This document shows positions 24,358 to 34,249 of a stretch of DNA of 64,000 nucleotides, in pieces (within the stretch, counting starts at the first letter, position 1; every line of letters begins with the position of its first letter). Source of the DNA: Acheta domesticus (taxonomy: Eukaryota; Arthropoda; Insecta; Orthoptera; Gryllidae); the NCBI GenBank assembly GCA_031308135.1, contig JAHLJT010009419.1:34527221-34591220 (forward strand), written 5' to 3'. The notes beneath the pieces are model-generated. The model made no database searches, was not told the origin of the DNA, and worked only from the letters and a program-made list of their open reading frames with translations. A program made the position numbers and the translations under genes.

Positions 24358-26783
24358 GGTCCCTTAAAATGATTGTACTGATTAGAATGGACATTCATTA
24401 CTCTGCAGAACTAATCACAATCTTGGCCTTGAACAAAGTATTTTATCTTCTTGGAAAAATTAAATAATTAAAAATGCGTGAACTTTCCTGTAAGACACCT
24501 TCTGCTTGATCTCATGGCACCAAATATGCTGCTCACCGTCCTCGAACCTGCCTCCCACAGTGGGCCGCTCGCTCGCTCTGTTTTACATAAATATCGACGT
24601 CCCCGCGCTGTATCATTTAGTAGCCGTTTTCTGAAATCACATGAAATTATCACTTATATGTTGCGCACTCCTACAAAACAAGTTTTAGTCCTGCTTTTTT
24701 CATGGCAAATTAAAATAATTTAACACTTCGAAACTAATTCTGTTCACCGCATAATTCACACTACTTAAAAACACAAAACTTTAAAAATTCAAACATTGTA
24801 GCTGCGAACATAGTTCCTGCATGCTAGGTCACCTCAAGATGCAATCTGATCATTACATGATTGTAGTACTTTAAAAATTAACTTTTAAAATTCACATATT
24901 CGCACTACTTGCAAATAACAATTAAAAAAAAATGTTCCATCCACAAACCCAGTTTCTGCATGCTGTACCACCTCGAGACTCCTTTGGTTCACCACGTATT
25001 TGCAAACACTTTCAAAAATAAAACTTCGGGAAATTTCAAAAATATTGAATCAGCCAACACAGCTCTTGCATGCCATACCACTTAGAGACTCCATCTCATG
25101 ACCCATAGTTGTCCCAGACCTTTTATAATCTCATACCAAACAAAATGCATTTGCTGCCATCATTGACTTGTTTACGTGAATGTGAAATAATCACATTTTA
25201 TTCAATTTAGGTTTTCCATTGGTTTTACATTGTGTTAAATTTATCATAAATTCTCAATGTCTCAGTGCTATTCTTTATTTTGCCGTTCTAAGTCTTATTA
25301 CGCCGAAAAATATTTATTTCAACATCACATTTTCCCATTTGGTCATGTACAATCAAATGTTTTTGTTATGATTCTTTATTATGAACTCGAAAAACTTAAT
25401 TTATAATTTTCCCCAGCGTCCAAAAATTTTAGTACTATATTCAGAAATTCGTCAAAATACTTCTCTACAGCCTCGTAATTTCTAATACGACACAGCTCAT
25501 CAGTTTCAGCCAAAATCCTTGAAAATTATCAATTTTATCTTCTGATGACGTCAGAACTTGTAACATTAAATTGTTAATTGGAATTCATCTTTGAATATGC
25601 ATTTTACGAAAATCACCATAGCAACATAACTCGTTGTCCGATTTTGATAATACAAACTTCAAAATTCTTCTTTAATCATGCGCTATCTAATTTTGATGCA
25701 CAAATACATTTTTTCTCTGGGCGTTTATGTAAATAAAAAGTACTGTTTATGCGCGACACTGCTGTCACTTGTTAATTCTATAGTCTGTTCAACATACATA
25801 GTCCCCGTTTTTGGTATACGCCGCCCCACTTCATTAGGTCTTTTTTTTTTTATTAAAATGTTTTGAATAACCCAGGAATGATCCTGGATCATTACAGTAC
25901 ATTAATTTACATCTCAATAAAAGAAAGTAATGTTTGACAGATTTTATTGTGATAATGATTTACATATGTATTATTTGTTTAATTCAATTTTGTTTCTGCA
26001 TTTTTTATCTTGCTGTAATAGTAAGAATATGCACTTTTGAATTTTTGGAAATTCAGAGTTTGTTATAAAAATAGGAATTTTACCATATTTAGAAGCATTT
26101 GAAGCAGACGTTTTACAGCAAAAAATCTTAATTTTTTAAGGAAATTTTAAAAGTTGTGTGGAACTTCTTTCAAAATATCCTTGAGAATAAAAAGATCCAT
26201 AGCAAAATTTGCAGGGCCTCATGTTGAGACATATCGATAGGTGAATATTTTGGAGAAAATCCTGTGAACTGAAATATGGCATGAACTGGTCCTATTATTG
26301 TTGTTCACAGGCAGACTATTTGTATTGTGTTAGAGGCAAACCATACTGAATTCATACTTTTGATTACACATCCCCTTAATCATTTCTTGAGATCTCATTT
26401 TGTGTGAGACTGAGTGAATTACTAGATATGGTTTGCTTGCTGTGCTTATGCTTGTTTTTCTGAAAAAACATATCTAATCAGATTTACTATTGTTGCTTTG
26501 TGTGATTCCTAGTAATTGAAGACTGTTAAATTGGGTTGGTTGTGAAGTGTTAAAAAATGGTTATTCTTTCAGAAATCCCATTTCATTTTGTATTACTTCT
26601 GCAGCAATCATAACCAATCAATTGAATGTATTTTATTTGCCATTTTGTAACAGTTTTAATTCTCTTTTTATCAAAGGTTGCCCTTAATTAATTTTTTTTA
26701 ATGTTTATTTTCAGGGGAAGAAGTCAAAGTTTGTTGGAAAAACAAATCATAAAAGTTTCACTTTTGGAAGTAAAGGACGGTAG
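11473..26783 (+). CDS. EXOSC10: Exosome component 10 (RRP6), 16 exons
   Basis: Nuclear-exosome DEDDy 3'-5' exoribonuclease that trims rRNA, sn/snoRNA and other nuclear RNAs. Exons: 11473-11556, 11631-11764, 11888-11999, 12274-12390, 12473-12666, 12785-12971, 13121-13264, 13341-13531, 13663-13819, 13932-14080, 14431-14593, 14711-14947, 18864-19043, 21280-21336, 23342-23698, 26715-26783. Every junction is in phase, giving 843 residues (human is about 885). The PMC2NT region is residues ~15-110. Exonuclease residues are D274 and E276 (AVDLE), D332 ([10 protein letters not shown]), and Y397 and D401 (YAREDTHY). HRDC lies at ~455-540, followed by a lysine-rich tail with KRKR and KKKK (NLS-like). 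The ATG at 11473 fits the family N-terminus; an in-frame ATG at 11350 would add 41 residues. All introns are GT-AG except intron 1, which begins GC. The gene looks intact. Confidence 0.96.
15598..15656 (+). pseudogene. Decayed duplicate of EXOSC10 exon 11 inside intron 12
   Basis: Reads [20 protein letters not shown], against exon 11 [20 protein letters not shown]. The DNA matches exon 11 closely over TCTGTAGCCCCAT and CAGAATCT, with one 3-bp deletion. Weaker similarity continues upstream (TGCCAAGGSAATG near 15541). No splice sites bracket it and it runs into a stop downstream, so it is a non-functional partial exon duplication. Confidence 0.75.
15790..15870 (+). mobile_element. tRNA-like SINE head, degraded
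   Basis: TAGCTCAGTCGATAGAG (15797-15813) is a good A box, and about 35-45 bp later GGTTCTCAGTGGGATC resembles a decayed B box. It lies in EXOSC10 intron 12. The body beyond is not like the other SINE family here. It may be a tRNA pseudogene or SINE remnant. Confidence 0.45.
16003..18323 (-). mobile_element. hAT transposon in EXOSC10 intron 12 (2.3 kb)
   Basis: Terminal inverted repeats TAGAGGGTGGATTT (16003) and, in reverse complement, TAGAGGGCGGATTT (ending 18323) are flanked by an exact 8-bp duplication CTTATAAG (15995-16002 and 18324-18331), which fits the hAT nTnnnnAn pattern. Subterminal sequence is crowded with ATATGC/ATGCA motifs, as expected for transposase-binding repeats. The broken transposase gene runs on the minus strand, antisense to EXOSC10. 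The 8-mer is itself palindromic, so it could partly belong to the ends. Confidence 0.88.
16199..17771 (-). pseudogene. hAT transposase remnant
   Basis: Fragments appear in order on the minus strand. From ATG 17771 there is an N-terminal piece with [15 protein letters not shown], broken by a TGA. A GTAAGT at the end of that piece and an acceptor before [14 protein letters not shown] suggest an intron. Next come [14 protein letters not shown], then [16 protein letters not shown]...[15 protein letters not shown] (catalytic-core region), and finally a C-terminal [19 protein letters not shown] segment like the hATC dimerisation domain. Frameshifts and stops separate them. The pattern matches the CGG-binding-protein-like hAT transposases common in insects. 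It is not functional. Confidence 0.8.
18461..18520. repeat. Hairpin: 27-bp inverted repeat, 6-nt loop
   Basis: The left arm (18461-18487) and right arm (18494-18520) are reverse complements with two mismatches. The arm begins TCTGGTAGAGGTARCAACT. The hairpin lies in EXOSC10 intron 12, 130 bp beyond the hAT element. Possible origins are a collapsed MITE or a miRNA-like precursor; neither is shown. Confidence 0.85.
21369..21841 (+). mobile_element. tRNA-derived SINE, copy 3, in EXOSC10 intron 14
   Basis: Same family as the copies at 7146 and 7730. It begins near the B box (GGTTCAAGTCCCGATGG) and ends CAATCAATC. Shared blocks include GGAGAATTCTAATGGCCGG, GATCTTTCCTTCC, GTCCCAACTGGGACGG and CATGCACTACACATGTGGG. 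It is flanked by TAGATGAAATAGT (21356-21368) and TAGATAGAATAGT (21842-21854), an 11/13 target duplication. It sits 32 bp downstream of the exon 14 donor without disturbing it. Confidence 0.85.
23997..24064. repeat. (CAG)n/(CAA)n microsatellite
   Basis: About five CAG units run into about fifteen CAA/AAC units in EXOSC10 intron 15. It is intronic, so it does not encode polyglutamine. Confidence 0.9.
24308..24357. repeat. Poly(T) run of ~50, possible retroposon tail
   Basis: An uninterrupted T run of about 50 in intron 15. On the minus strand it would be a poly(A) tail, which could mark the 3' end of a retroposed sequence extending rightwards. The sequence to its right (24358-24720) has a GC-richer patch without a recognised protein, so the source is unknown. 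Confidence 0.6.
24724..25110. repeat. Three diverged ~130-bp tandem units
   Basis: Three loosely similar units each hold a CATGC-centred core: TCCTGCATGCTAGGTCACCTC near 24818, TTCTGCATGCTGTACCACCTC near 24955, and CTTGCATGCCATACCACTTAG near 25067. Each is preceded by AT-rich CACTAC-TT sequence. The array is intronic (intron 15) and non-coding. Confidence 0.55.
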
Positions 26784-26876
26784 TGAAAACTGTCCTTTGT
26801 TTGCTTTGTTTATGAGTTTCATTAATCAACTAGAGCATATAGTTTATTGTATGTGTATGTACATGATTATATAAAA

Positions 26877-26882
26877 AATAAA
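26877..26882 (+). terminator. EXOSC10 poly(A) signal
   Basis: AATAAA 94 bp after the EXOSC10 stop codon. A second AATAAA lies at 26938-26943, so two alternative 3' ends are possible. Confidence 0.75.
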
Positions 26883-27472
26883 ATAAGTCTTAATATATTT
26901 CTGATTTCATTTTTCTGTTATCATTGGTCATACATTCAATAAACTTTCATTTATATTGATGGATTAGGTTGATACTTCTTCAGCCATTGCATGACAGGTA
27001 ATGAAAATAGTAAATAGAGTAAGAAAAAGGGGATCTCTCACTGCAAATGAGCTGGCACTAGCTGGATTGTGAAATATTCAACTTGCAACTCTTTTCAAAG
27101 CAATGATAGGAGACGAAAGTCAAGGATAACAATTTTCTAACAGGATGCTTTGTTACAACTCCAAGTTTTATACTCTACCCTCTGTTAAAGACAAGAGTGA
27201 ATGCTTTAATACTACAAATAGACAGTGCATCATAAGGTTGTTCTTCCATTATTCATTAACTACATTGTCAATGAATAATTTATGCATTGAAACATTTACA
27301 TTGAGCATTGTTGCCCAGAATATAGACTCCTATACACATTCCTGGCCTTTATATAACTTCCTGCAAATAGGATTACTACTTCAATGGCTATAGTGTATTA
27401 AATATGATAAAATAAGTCATGAAGTAAGAGTTCATAAAAATCTGTTATGCTGCAATGTGCACAACTTATTCC

Positions 27473-27491
27473 TCTCTCTCCTCTCCTCTCT

Positions 27492-27523
<32 letters not shown>

Positions 27524-27814
27524 CTCTCTCTCTCCTCTCTCCTCTCTCTCTCCTCTCTCTCTCCTCTCTCTCTCTCCTCTCTCTCTCCTCTCTCTCTCTC
27601 CTCTCTCTCCTCTCTCTCTCCTCTCTCTCTCTCCTCTCTCTCTCCTCTCTCTCTCTCTCCTCTCTCTCTCTCCTCTCTCTCTCCTCTCTCTCTCCTCTCT
27701 CTCTCTCCTCTCTCTCTCTCTCCTCTCTCTCTCTCCTCTCTCTCTCCTCTCTCTCCTCTCTCTCTCTCCTCTCTCTCTCTCCTCTCTCTCTCTCCTCTCT
27801 CTCTCTCCTCTCTC
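27473..27814. repeat. TCCTCTCTCTC minisatellite (polypyrimidine)
   Basis: About 340 bp of CT dinucleotides broken by CC every 8-14 bases, giving an irregular (TCCTCTCTCTC)n array. All reading frames are open only because of composition. It lies between the EXOSC10 3' end and the LINE cluster; 26950-27470 shows nothing recognisable. Confidence 0.92.
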
Positions 27815-28117
27815 ATGACAATGATGATGAATCATGCTCGAGGCGAGACTCGAGTCGCGATTCTTCCATCCGAGATCGCCACGGCACTATTCTCGTAGTG
27901 ATCTCGGCTATCCGGGGCCGATCTCGGTCATTAATTATTATTATTATTATTATCATAATCGTATCGGCTATTTATGGCCTCGCTACACAATTAACGTGTA
28001 TAATTTTTTAGGGTCAGCTTTTCAGATGTACTCACTGTAATAGACTACAACTTTTCAGCTGTAGCCTCGGTATGACAAGGTTGTTACACTTTGAAGTGTG
28101 CATTATGAGATAAGAGG

Positions 28118-28216
28118 ATGAAGATGAAAGGAGTGAAAGGACAATCACAAATACGACCATGCCTACGCAGGACTCGAATCTGCAGCCTCCACGGCGCAGA
28201 CAACGGCTGCCGCAAC
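28118..28216 (-). mobile_element. tRNA-like SINE fragment, minus strand
   Basis: Read on the minus strand, GGACGGTTGCGGCAGCCGTTG is followed by GGAGGCTGCAGATTCGAGTCC, a good B box (GATTCGAGTCC). This resembles the tRNA-derived part of a SINE, and it abuts the ATT array at 28235. No second copy was found in the window. Confidence 0.45.
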
Positions 28217-28234
28217 CGTCCACGTCATGGCGCC

Positions 28235-28243
28235 GTATTATTA

Positions 28244-28302
<59 letters not shown>
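28235..28302. repeat. (ATT)n array, 3' flank of a Dong-like LINE
   Basis: About 65 bases of ATT units (TAA on the minus strand), next to the 3' end of the minus-strand LINE at 28303. Confidence 0.92.
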
Positions 28303-28305
<3 letters not shown>

Positions 28306-29127
28306 CTCTAAATCACGACTTAAGATGTTATGTGTCGGCTGAATATAAAATCTACTCCAGGTTGCAACCAGCTACCTAAGGAGCAGATCTAGGGACTGTC
28401 GGTGCCTCTACAATACTTTGCGCAAAATGTGGGCTGTTCCAAATAAAGCTATTTCTTGCACTTCCCAGTCTTTTGGATTACCTGGGAGTTTAGACAAGTT
28501 CTTACACAAATTTTGCGGAACAAATCCCAGAGCTCCGATAACTATCGGTACGACCTGTGCTTTTACGCCCCACATTCGGCTGATCTCGATTTCCAAACTC
28601 TTGTATTTAAGACGTTTCTCTGCCTCCTTGGTAACGACGTTTTGATCGCAAGGTACAGCAACATCCACAAGTAAACACGATTTGTTCTCCAAATCCCGGA
28701 TGACTATATCCGGTTTGTTTGCTGCTATCGTGCGATCAGTTTGAATTTGTTGGTCGTACAATATCGTACACAATCCAACAGACGTCACCGGTTTTGATGA
28801 GTGTTCGTACCACTTGAGGCATGTGTTTGGAACTTCGAGGGCGGTACAGATCTGCCAGTGGAGATAGCTACAGACCGTGTCGTGTCTTTTCTGGTATTCG
28901 GTCTTTGCTAAGATTGGACAAGCTGAGACAATACGATCAATGGTTTCTACGTGTAGCTGGCAAATGCGGCATTTATCATCTTGGGAAATTTTGAGAACCG
29001 CTCTATCATAATGTCATGTTCTCAAGGTCTGATCTTGGGCAGCTATTACAAGTGCTTCCGATTCTGGCTTCATTCTTCCCCTTTTAAGCCACATAAATGT
29101 TTGATTTTTATTAATCTGTACCCTGTC

Positions 29128-29129
<2 letters not shown>
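28303..29129 (-). mobile_element. RLE-type LINE (Dong/R4-like), 5' truncated, between TAA arrays
   Basis: The 3' part of a non-LTR retrotransposon. Minus-strand coding (stop at about 28408) contains WLKRGRMKPESEALVIAAQDQ, then a CCHC motif (CRICQLHVETIDRIVSAC), then the restriction-like endonuclease signature KPDIVIRDLENKSCLLVDVA. An in-frame TGA near 29016 interrupts it. It is bordered on both sides by (TAA)n in its own orientation. A second copy at 55138 is also between TAA arrays. Dong of the R4 clade is known to insert into TAA repeats; membership here is inferred from domain order and flanks. Confidence 0.8.
28408..29126 (-). pseudogene. C-terminus of LINE ORF: CCHC plus RLE endonuclease
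   Basis: This would nick target DNA and carry the post-RT cysteine-histidine motif (C-x2-C-x7-H). The frame is open from about 29010 to 28408 apart from the TGA near 29016. The endonuclease motif (K/R)PD...D with KRLKYKSLEIE downstream is intact. The RT domain itself is missing through 5' truncation, so the fragment cannot be autonomous. Confidence 0.75.

Positions 29130-29185
<56 letters not shown>
29130..29185. repeat. (ATT)n array between two LINEs
   Basis: About 55 bases of ATT. It is at once the TAA tail of the minus-strand LINE at 29186 and the 5' flank of the Dong-like LINE at 28303, consistent with the latter having inserted in the former's tail. Confidence 0.92.
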
Positions 29186-29707
29186 TCACTATTCTAATAT
29201 TTTCCTCACCTATTTTCGCTGGTAAAATGTTCACCTTCCCCAGAGTTGTTTTGGAACAGGTTCGGTCACAGAAAAGAAGTTCATCTTATATCTGGACTTA
29301 AGACATAAATTTTCTTACGATATGGGCTGTTTGCAACAGAACTGCGCTCTGTCCCATGTTCAGGACGTTTTTCGGTAGTTGAAGTTCTTTTAAGTGTTTT
29401 AGGAAGTTTTTACTGACAAGGCCTTACGCCGATATCACGAGTGGGTATGTTTTGGTAACATTTAATTTCCAAATATGTTTTAGTTCATAAGATAAGTTTT
29501 CATATTTGGAAATTTTTTCAATTTCTTTCTGTTTGATACTGTGGGATAATGGAACTGCAATGTCTATTATTACTCCTTCTTTTTTCTTTTTATCTATGAG
29601 GAGAATATCTGGCCTGTTGTGATCGACCACACGGTCAGTTAGAACTGGTCTAACCCAATACAAAAGAGTGAAACTTGATTCCAGGACTGGAACAGGAGTG
29701 TACTTAT
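29186..29707 (-). mobile_element. RLE-type LINE family 2, 3' part (split by hAT)
   Basis: The minus-strand reading gives PVLESSFTLLYWVRPVLTD, then NRPDILLIDKKKKEGVIIDI (RLE endonuclease), then YENLSYELKHIWKLNV, and, after a stop, a conserved C-terminal AHIVRK. The upstream half of the same copy is at 35475-35968. The break falls exactly at the hAT target duplication GTACTTAT. A longer copy of this family lies on the + strand at 44040-46722. Confidence 0.85.
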
Positions 29708-30539
29708 CAGAGGCGGGATTCGGGGGTGGCAAGGGGGGGCAACTGCCCCCCCAATCTTGGGACAAATTAATATATATATATATATATATATTAATTCATT
29801 TCATTATATATTTCATTTCATTTCGCAAATCTTCAAATGTATATATAAAATATTTGTTTCTGTATTTTGAGAAGAAATGTAATAATAATTAAGCAAACAA
29901 TAATTTTATTAAGCTGAGCAAATAATATACATTAATAAATTGGTGAACTTTAGGTCAGTATTATCAAACGCGCGGGATAGTATTCAGCGTCATTTTGAAT
30001 ATCCCTTATTAATAAATTCTCTTTCAATTGTATATTGCTTTTAAACGTTATTTACTTGGAAATTACACAGTTTAATGCCTAAAATCATGAGTCATAACTA
30101 GACCTCTGATTTTAGGGCAAATGCTTATTTAGAATGTTGTGAAAAATAATTGCAGATGTTTACGAATCATGAGAAAACAGATGTACTGAAAGCATCTAAT
30201 ATGCCTAAAATGTCCTAAAAAGGGCGGTTGATGTCTATTTGAATTTGTTTTTGTGTAAAACAAGTGATTTTCAAGAACGATAGTATTTTAAGTGCTAAAT
30301 TTTGACACTCGTTTTACGGAAACGCAAAAACTTTTCCGAAATGTAAATATTGTGTGATCGAACAACGCACCGAAATCTTTCTCAAAATACGGAACAAAAG
30401 AAGCCCTGCAAGTCAACATAATAAGGATATTTCACCCATTCCTGATGTAGCTGCGCTTTTGGCAGGTTGAGGCTTACACTGGCCGACGTTTTTAAACTTT
30501 TGAAAAGTTACAGAAACAAAACTCACTGATTCTGACCAA

Positions 30540-31000
30540 TTTTGGGTAAATTTCAAGGACAGGGTTCGGCTCCTATTGACGCGCACGATTCGGTTCCGAA
30601 CGAGTCACTCGCGGCGCCGCCACAGTGTGCCCGGCCACACGGCCACGTACGCCACCCCGGCCAACGCACTTTCGTGTGGAATCGTGACGCTTCGCTACCC
30701 GTGTCCAAGTTGAGGACGAGGCTCGGGCCTTTGGCCCTCGCGTTAAAATAAAACATCCTTGAGTCTGTCCAACGCATTATTACCAACGCATTTTATGCAA
30801 ATACTCACCTCAAATGTTTACGCAAATCCGCGAAAAATAAACCATTGTAATTCTCCATTACACATTCGCACCACACCGCACAATGCAAGCACAAAGGCAT
30901 CTTCCCGCTCCCTGACTGATCCGTTCTCGTGGTCCGCGCGAGTGAACCGTGCGCCGTTGTTTTAGTGAGCCGAACCCTGTCCTTAAAATCAGCCCAATTT
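30540..31000. mobile_element. MITE-like unit with ~34-bp imperfect TIRs
   Basis: AAGGACAGGGTTCGGCTC at 30556-30573 is matched by its reverse complement at 30967-30984. Similarity extends outward through AATTTTGGG-type sequence to about 34 bp. The ~390-bp core is GC- and CpG-rich with no recognised protein. No target duplication was assigned. Confidence 0.6.
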
Positions 31001-31379
31001 TGAATCACTGAATACGAATATGATAATTGTTTTACTGGATTAGCTCGCATTTTTGTGTAACGCATAGTTGCCAAATTTAACATAATAGGCATAATGAGCT
31101 ATCTTGAAGGTACCGGAGAGTGAGCTGTTTGACTGCTATAAGGGAATCAACTTCGTTTTGGCATTTGTGTCCAAGACAATCAATTTTCAAAATTATGTGA
31201 ACTAATTTATTAAATCTAAACAATTACAAAACTATATATTCAGTTAGTTTACTAGCACTATAGTGCTAGTGCTAAAGTATATATACTTTAGCATTTACAT
31301 ACTCAGAATAGTTTATAAGGTATAATGTTCATACATGTATACAGACCATCACTTAGTTTTGGGAAAACAGCTCTTGACA

Positions 31380-32414
31380 TAGACATCTTTAGTCTATGCT
31401 CTTGAGTCCCAAAGACACAAAAAACAAGAGTGCTTTTTAATCCGCCTTCCAGACCAATATATAATATTGAAAATACTTTTACATCTTCACAAATTTGCCA
31501 ACCATGATCTTTGTATTTGATACGATTTAAAATGAGTGCGAGATCCTCGTATCATTCACTGGAACAGAGTGTGCCACAGTCAGCTTATTTCCATTATGAA
31601 GCAAAACTGCTTTTAGACTGTACTTAGATGAATCTATGAAAAGACACCAATCAGATGGATTACGTTCGATTCCTAACTCATTCATCAGGTCATTGATGTC
31701 CGTGCATACGCAAGGGAATCTTTCTTTCTATAATATTCTGAAAAAGGCTCGTTCCTTTTCCTGTGCCGAGTGTAAGTAGTTCCGGGAACCAGTAAATTCC
31801 ATTCTTTGAGCCTAGCACCCAAGAATTAAGCTTTCTCTTTCGAAGGTTGTAAGTCTCTTGCTAAATCGTTCAATTCATGTTGAAGGATGAAATAAGTCTC
31901 ATGTTTTAAGGGGAAGGGACTATCTCTCCGATCTTCATCTGCAGATATTGAGTTAGTGTCCTCATCGGTTCCTGCAGGAGTTACAATATCGATAGTTTCC
32001 CAATCGTTCGGAGGAGTAGATGCAGGTAAATTTTCTCCATGAAGCACTGGTCTGATTGCGGATTGCAAGTTTGAATATTCGATGGCACGCTGTTTCTTCT
32101 TGTTACTTCCTGCTGTATTCGTCATACAGAAACATGTCGCCATAGTGATTCCGAGGTTGTCTCCGTATCATCGGAACAGCATAAGGCATGCTTTTCTTGG
32201 TTCCTTTAAGCCAGGTCTTCAGACACATCAGATAACGCACAAGAGGGGTCCAGCGTTTATCCTGATCGTCAATCTTACAGTCAAAATAAAAATAATATAA
32301 TTCCCTAACGACATCATTCATTGATCTAATCTGAGACTTAACCATAAACACGCCACACATATAACAAAATCAACCCGGTGAGTTTTTACAACCTCTGCGG
32401 GAAGAACTTGACAT
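31380..32414 (-). pseudogene. Broken multicopy arthropod gene of unknown function
   Basis: From ATG 32414 the frame starts MSSSSRRGCKNSPG and meets a TGA at codon 15. It continues FCYMCGVFMVKSQIRSMNDV (a CxxC motif), then YYFYFDCKIDDQDKRWTPL, shifts frame near 32110-32140 into NKKKQRAIEYSNLQSAIRPV, and later shows YEDLALILNRIKYKDHGW. I recognise the style of a highly multicopy uncharacterised arthropod protein family, probably TE-borne, with a Cys-rich N-terminus. It is clearly inactive here and carried inside the 3.6-kb hAT. Confidence 0.6.
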
Positions 32415-32788
32415 TTTGCACAGGAAAGCGAAACTTAGAACCACATAACAACCACTAAATCACTGTATGATAACAGTAAAACATTTCCAAAAATACGGTA
32501 AAATAACTGAAGTTACTGAATAAAACTTCGTAAGTCGATTCCCACGACAAACATTTTCACACTTGAGAGATTATTTACTGCAATACAACTCGTAAGAGTA
32601 AGACTGAGCCACGCAACAGCGGCACTTTCTACTTCATATTTTTGTTCGCGCGCGTCATCGTGCCTCCCATTGGTGCCGCATAGACGAGGCGGCTGCATTC
32701 AGTGTGTAAAAAACACTTAAAAACAAACAAAAAAAGGGGAAGGAACACAAGAGTCAAAGGTTTCAATCATCGCGAATTTCTCTCTCCG

Positions 32789-32792
<4 letters not shown>

Positions 32793-32841
<49 letters not shown>
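32793..32841. repeat. (TA)n microsatellite
   Basis: About 48 bases of TA dinucleotides inside the 3.6-kb hAT. Confidence 0.95.
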
Positions 32842-32843
<2 letters not shown>

Positions 32844-34249
32844 ATGCTAACAACAAAAAGCTCCTGAATTTCACCCACTGAGTGAAATACTATTTATTTC
32901 TCACTCTAGTAACATTGTAGAAATGGTTACTATGATGGTAACTGAAGCTAAAATGGTAAAAACGGGCAACTATGCGTTACACAAAAATAGAGCTAATCTA
33001 GAAAAACGGCTGTCAATTTCGAATGCAGCATTCTGAAATTAATCGGAAATAGTGGTTTTCCTTTTTGTAACTAAACTGATGTCGGCCTGTGTTATCATCG
33101 CAGCGCATCGTCTGTGAAGTCCAGGCGAGGAAAGCGACAGACAGGCCAGGCCAAAGCCTACTCTCAGACAGGCGTATATCACAAAATACTGTTCAGTGTT
33201 TAAATGGGTCGTGTGTTACAAGTTTTTTGGGGGGTGAGAAGAAGGGACGAGTGAAAAAGTTCCAGGAGACGTGAGCATGAGAAATGTAACTAAATTTGTT
33301 TGCTCCTATAAATCTGTCAGTAAAAAGTTCATTTTCATCCTTAAAAATCATTTTAATAGACAAGACAGCTTTATTGAAGAAAATTTGGAGAAAATATTGA
33401 TTACATACTATACTGCTAATTATGGATGTGAAGAAAATATGCTTGTAGTCTCTTTCATGAATGTAAAAATACTTTTTCCTGCATAATAAAAATTGCTTAA
33501 TTTAATCCTTTTGAGACAATTTCTATATGCCAGAAATGTAACTTTTTTCATGTCTATTTTTTTGCCTGGCTTAGTCATTCTGTAACTTATTTTAAGTGCC
33601 GCAAACGTCGATTTTAATGCCCTTTAGTGCCTAATTTCGTAATTTTGTTGCCTATTTTAGGTGCCTAAATCAAATCTTTTTGTGAGTAAAATTCCGAGGT
33701 CTAGTCATAACACTCAAATTGTTATTCTCAAAAAGAAATAGTATTTCCCGTTTATTAGATTAGATAGAGTTAAAGGAGATGATATGAACCATTTATATAA
33801 TATGAGCCCCCTTGGTATCTTTTCATATATCGCAAACATTCTAGCAGGAACAATTTTAACTAGTTTAATAACTCCTGTTGCTAATATAGCTTTGTGGGTT
33901 CAGTTGTATATGCGAGCTGATGTGAAACAGAGGTGTTCGTGTTTTCTCGGTTCTAAAAGCTTTGGAAGGTAAGTCTTTGGCTTTTAATTCGAGTTGAGTT
34001 CGCTTAGACCGATTCTGATTTTTAACGAATGAAATACAATATGTTTTTAAACGTTGTTTTTATGCATTCAATCTGTAATTTCGAACTATCATAGACCGGT
34101 TTTCGTTTGCAGAATTTTAATATGGCGATGGTTGTAAAACGAACCCCTAACTATGGTGCGTAGACGAGCGTATATATACGTATGAGCCCCAAACTTCAAA
34201 TGGCTTGTATTACATACACTACAACTTGTGTTCGTACTATTCTTGTTTT

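Larger units (their letters stand above)
30099..33703. mobile_element. hAT element, 3.6 kb, nested in the 5.8-kb hAT
   Basis: Ends are TAGACCTCTGATTTTAGGGC (30099) and, in reverse complement from 33703, TAGACCTCGGAATTTTAC. Both are flanked by the exact 8-bp duplication GTCATAAC (30091-30098 and 33704-33711). Subterminal TGCCTA/TAGGTGCC motifs recur near both ends (for example at 30190 and 33600-33670). It contains a MITE-like unit (30540-31000), a broken minus-strand gene (31380-32414) and a TA array. No transposase was clearly recognised. Confidence 0.85.
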
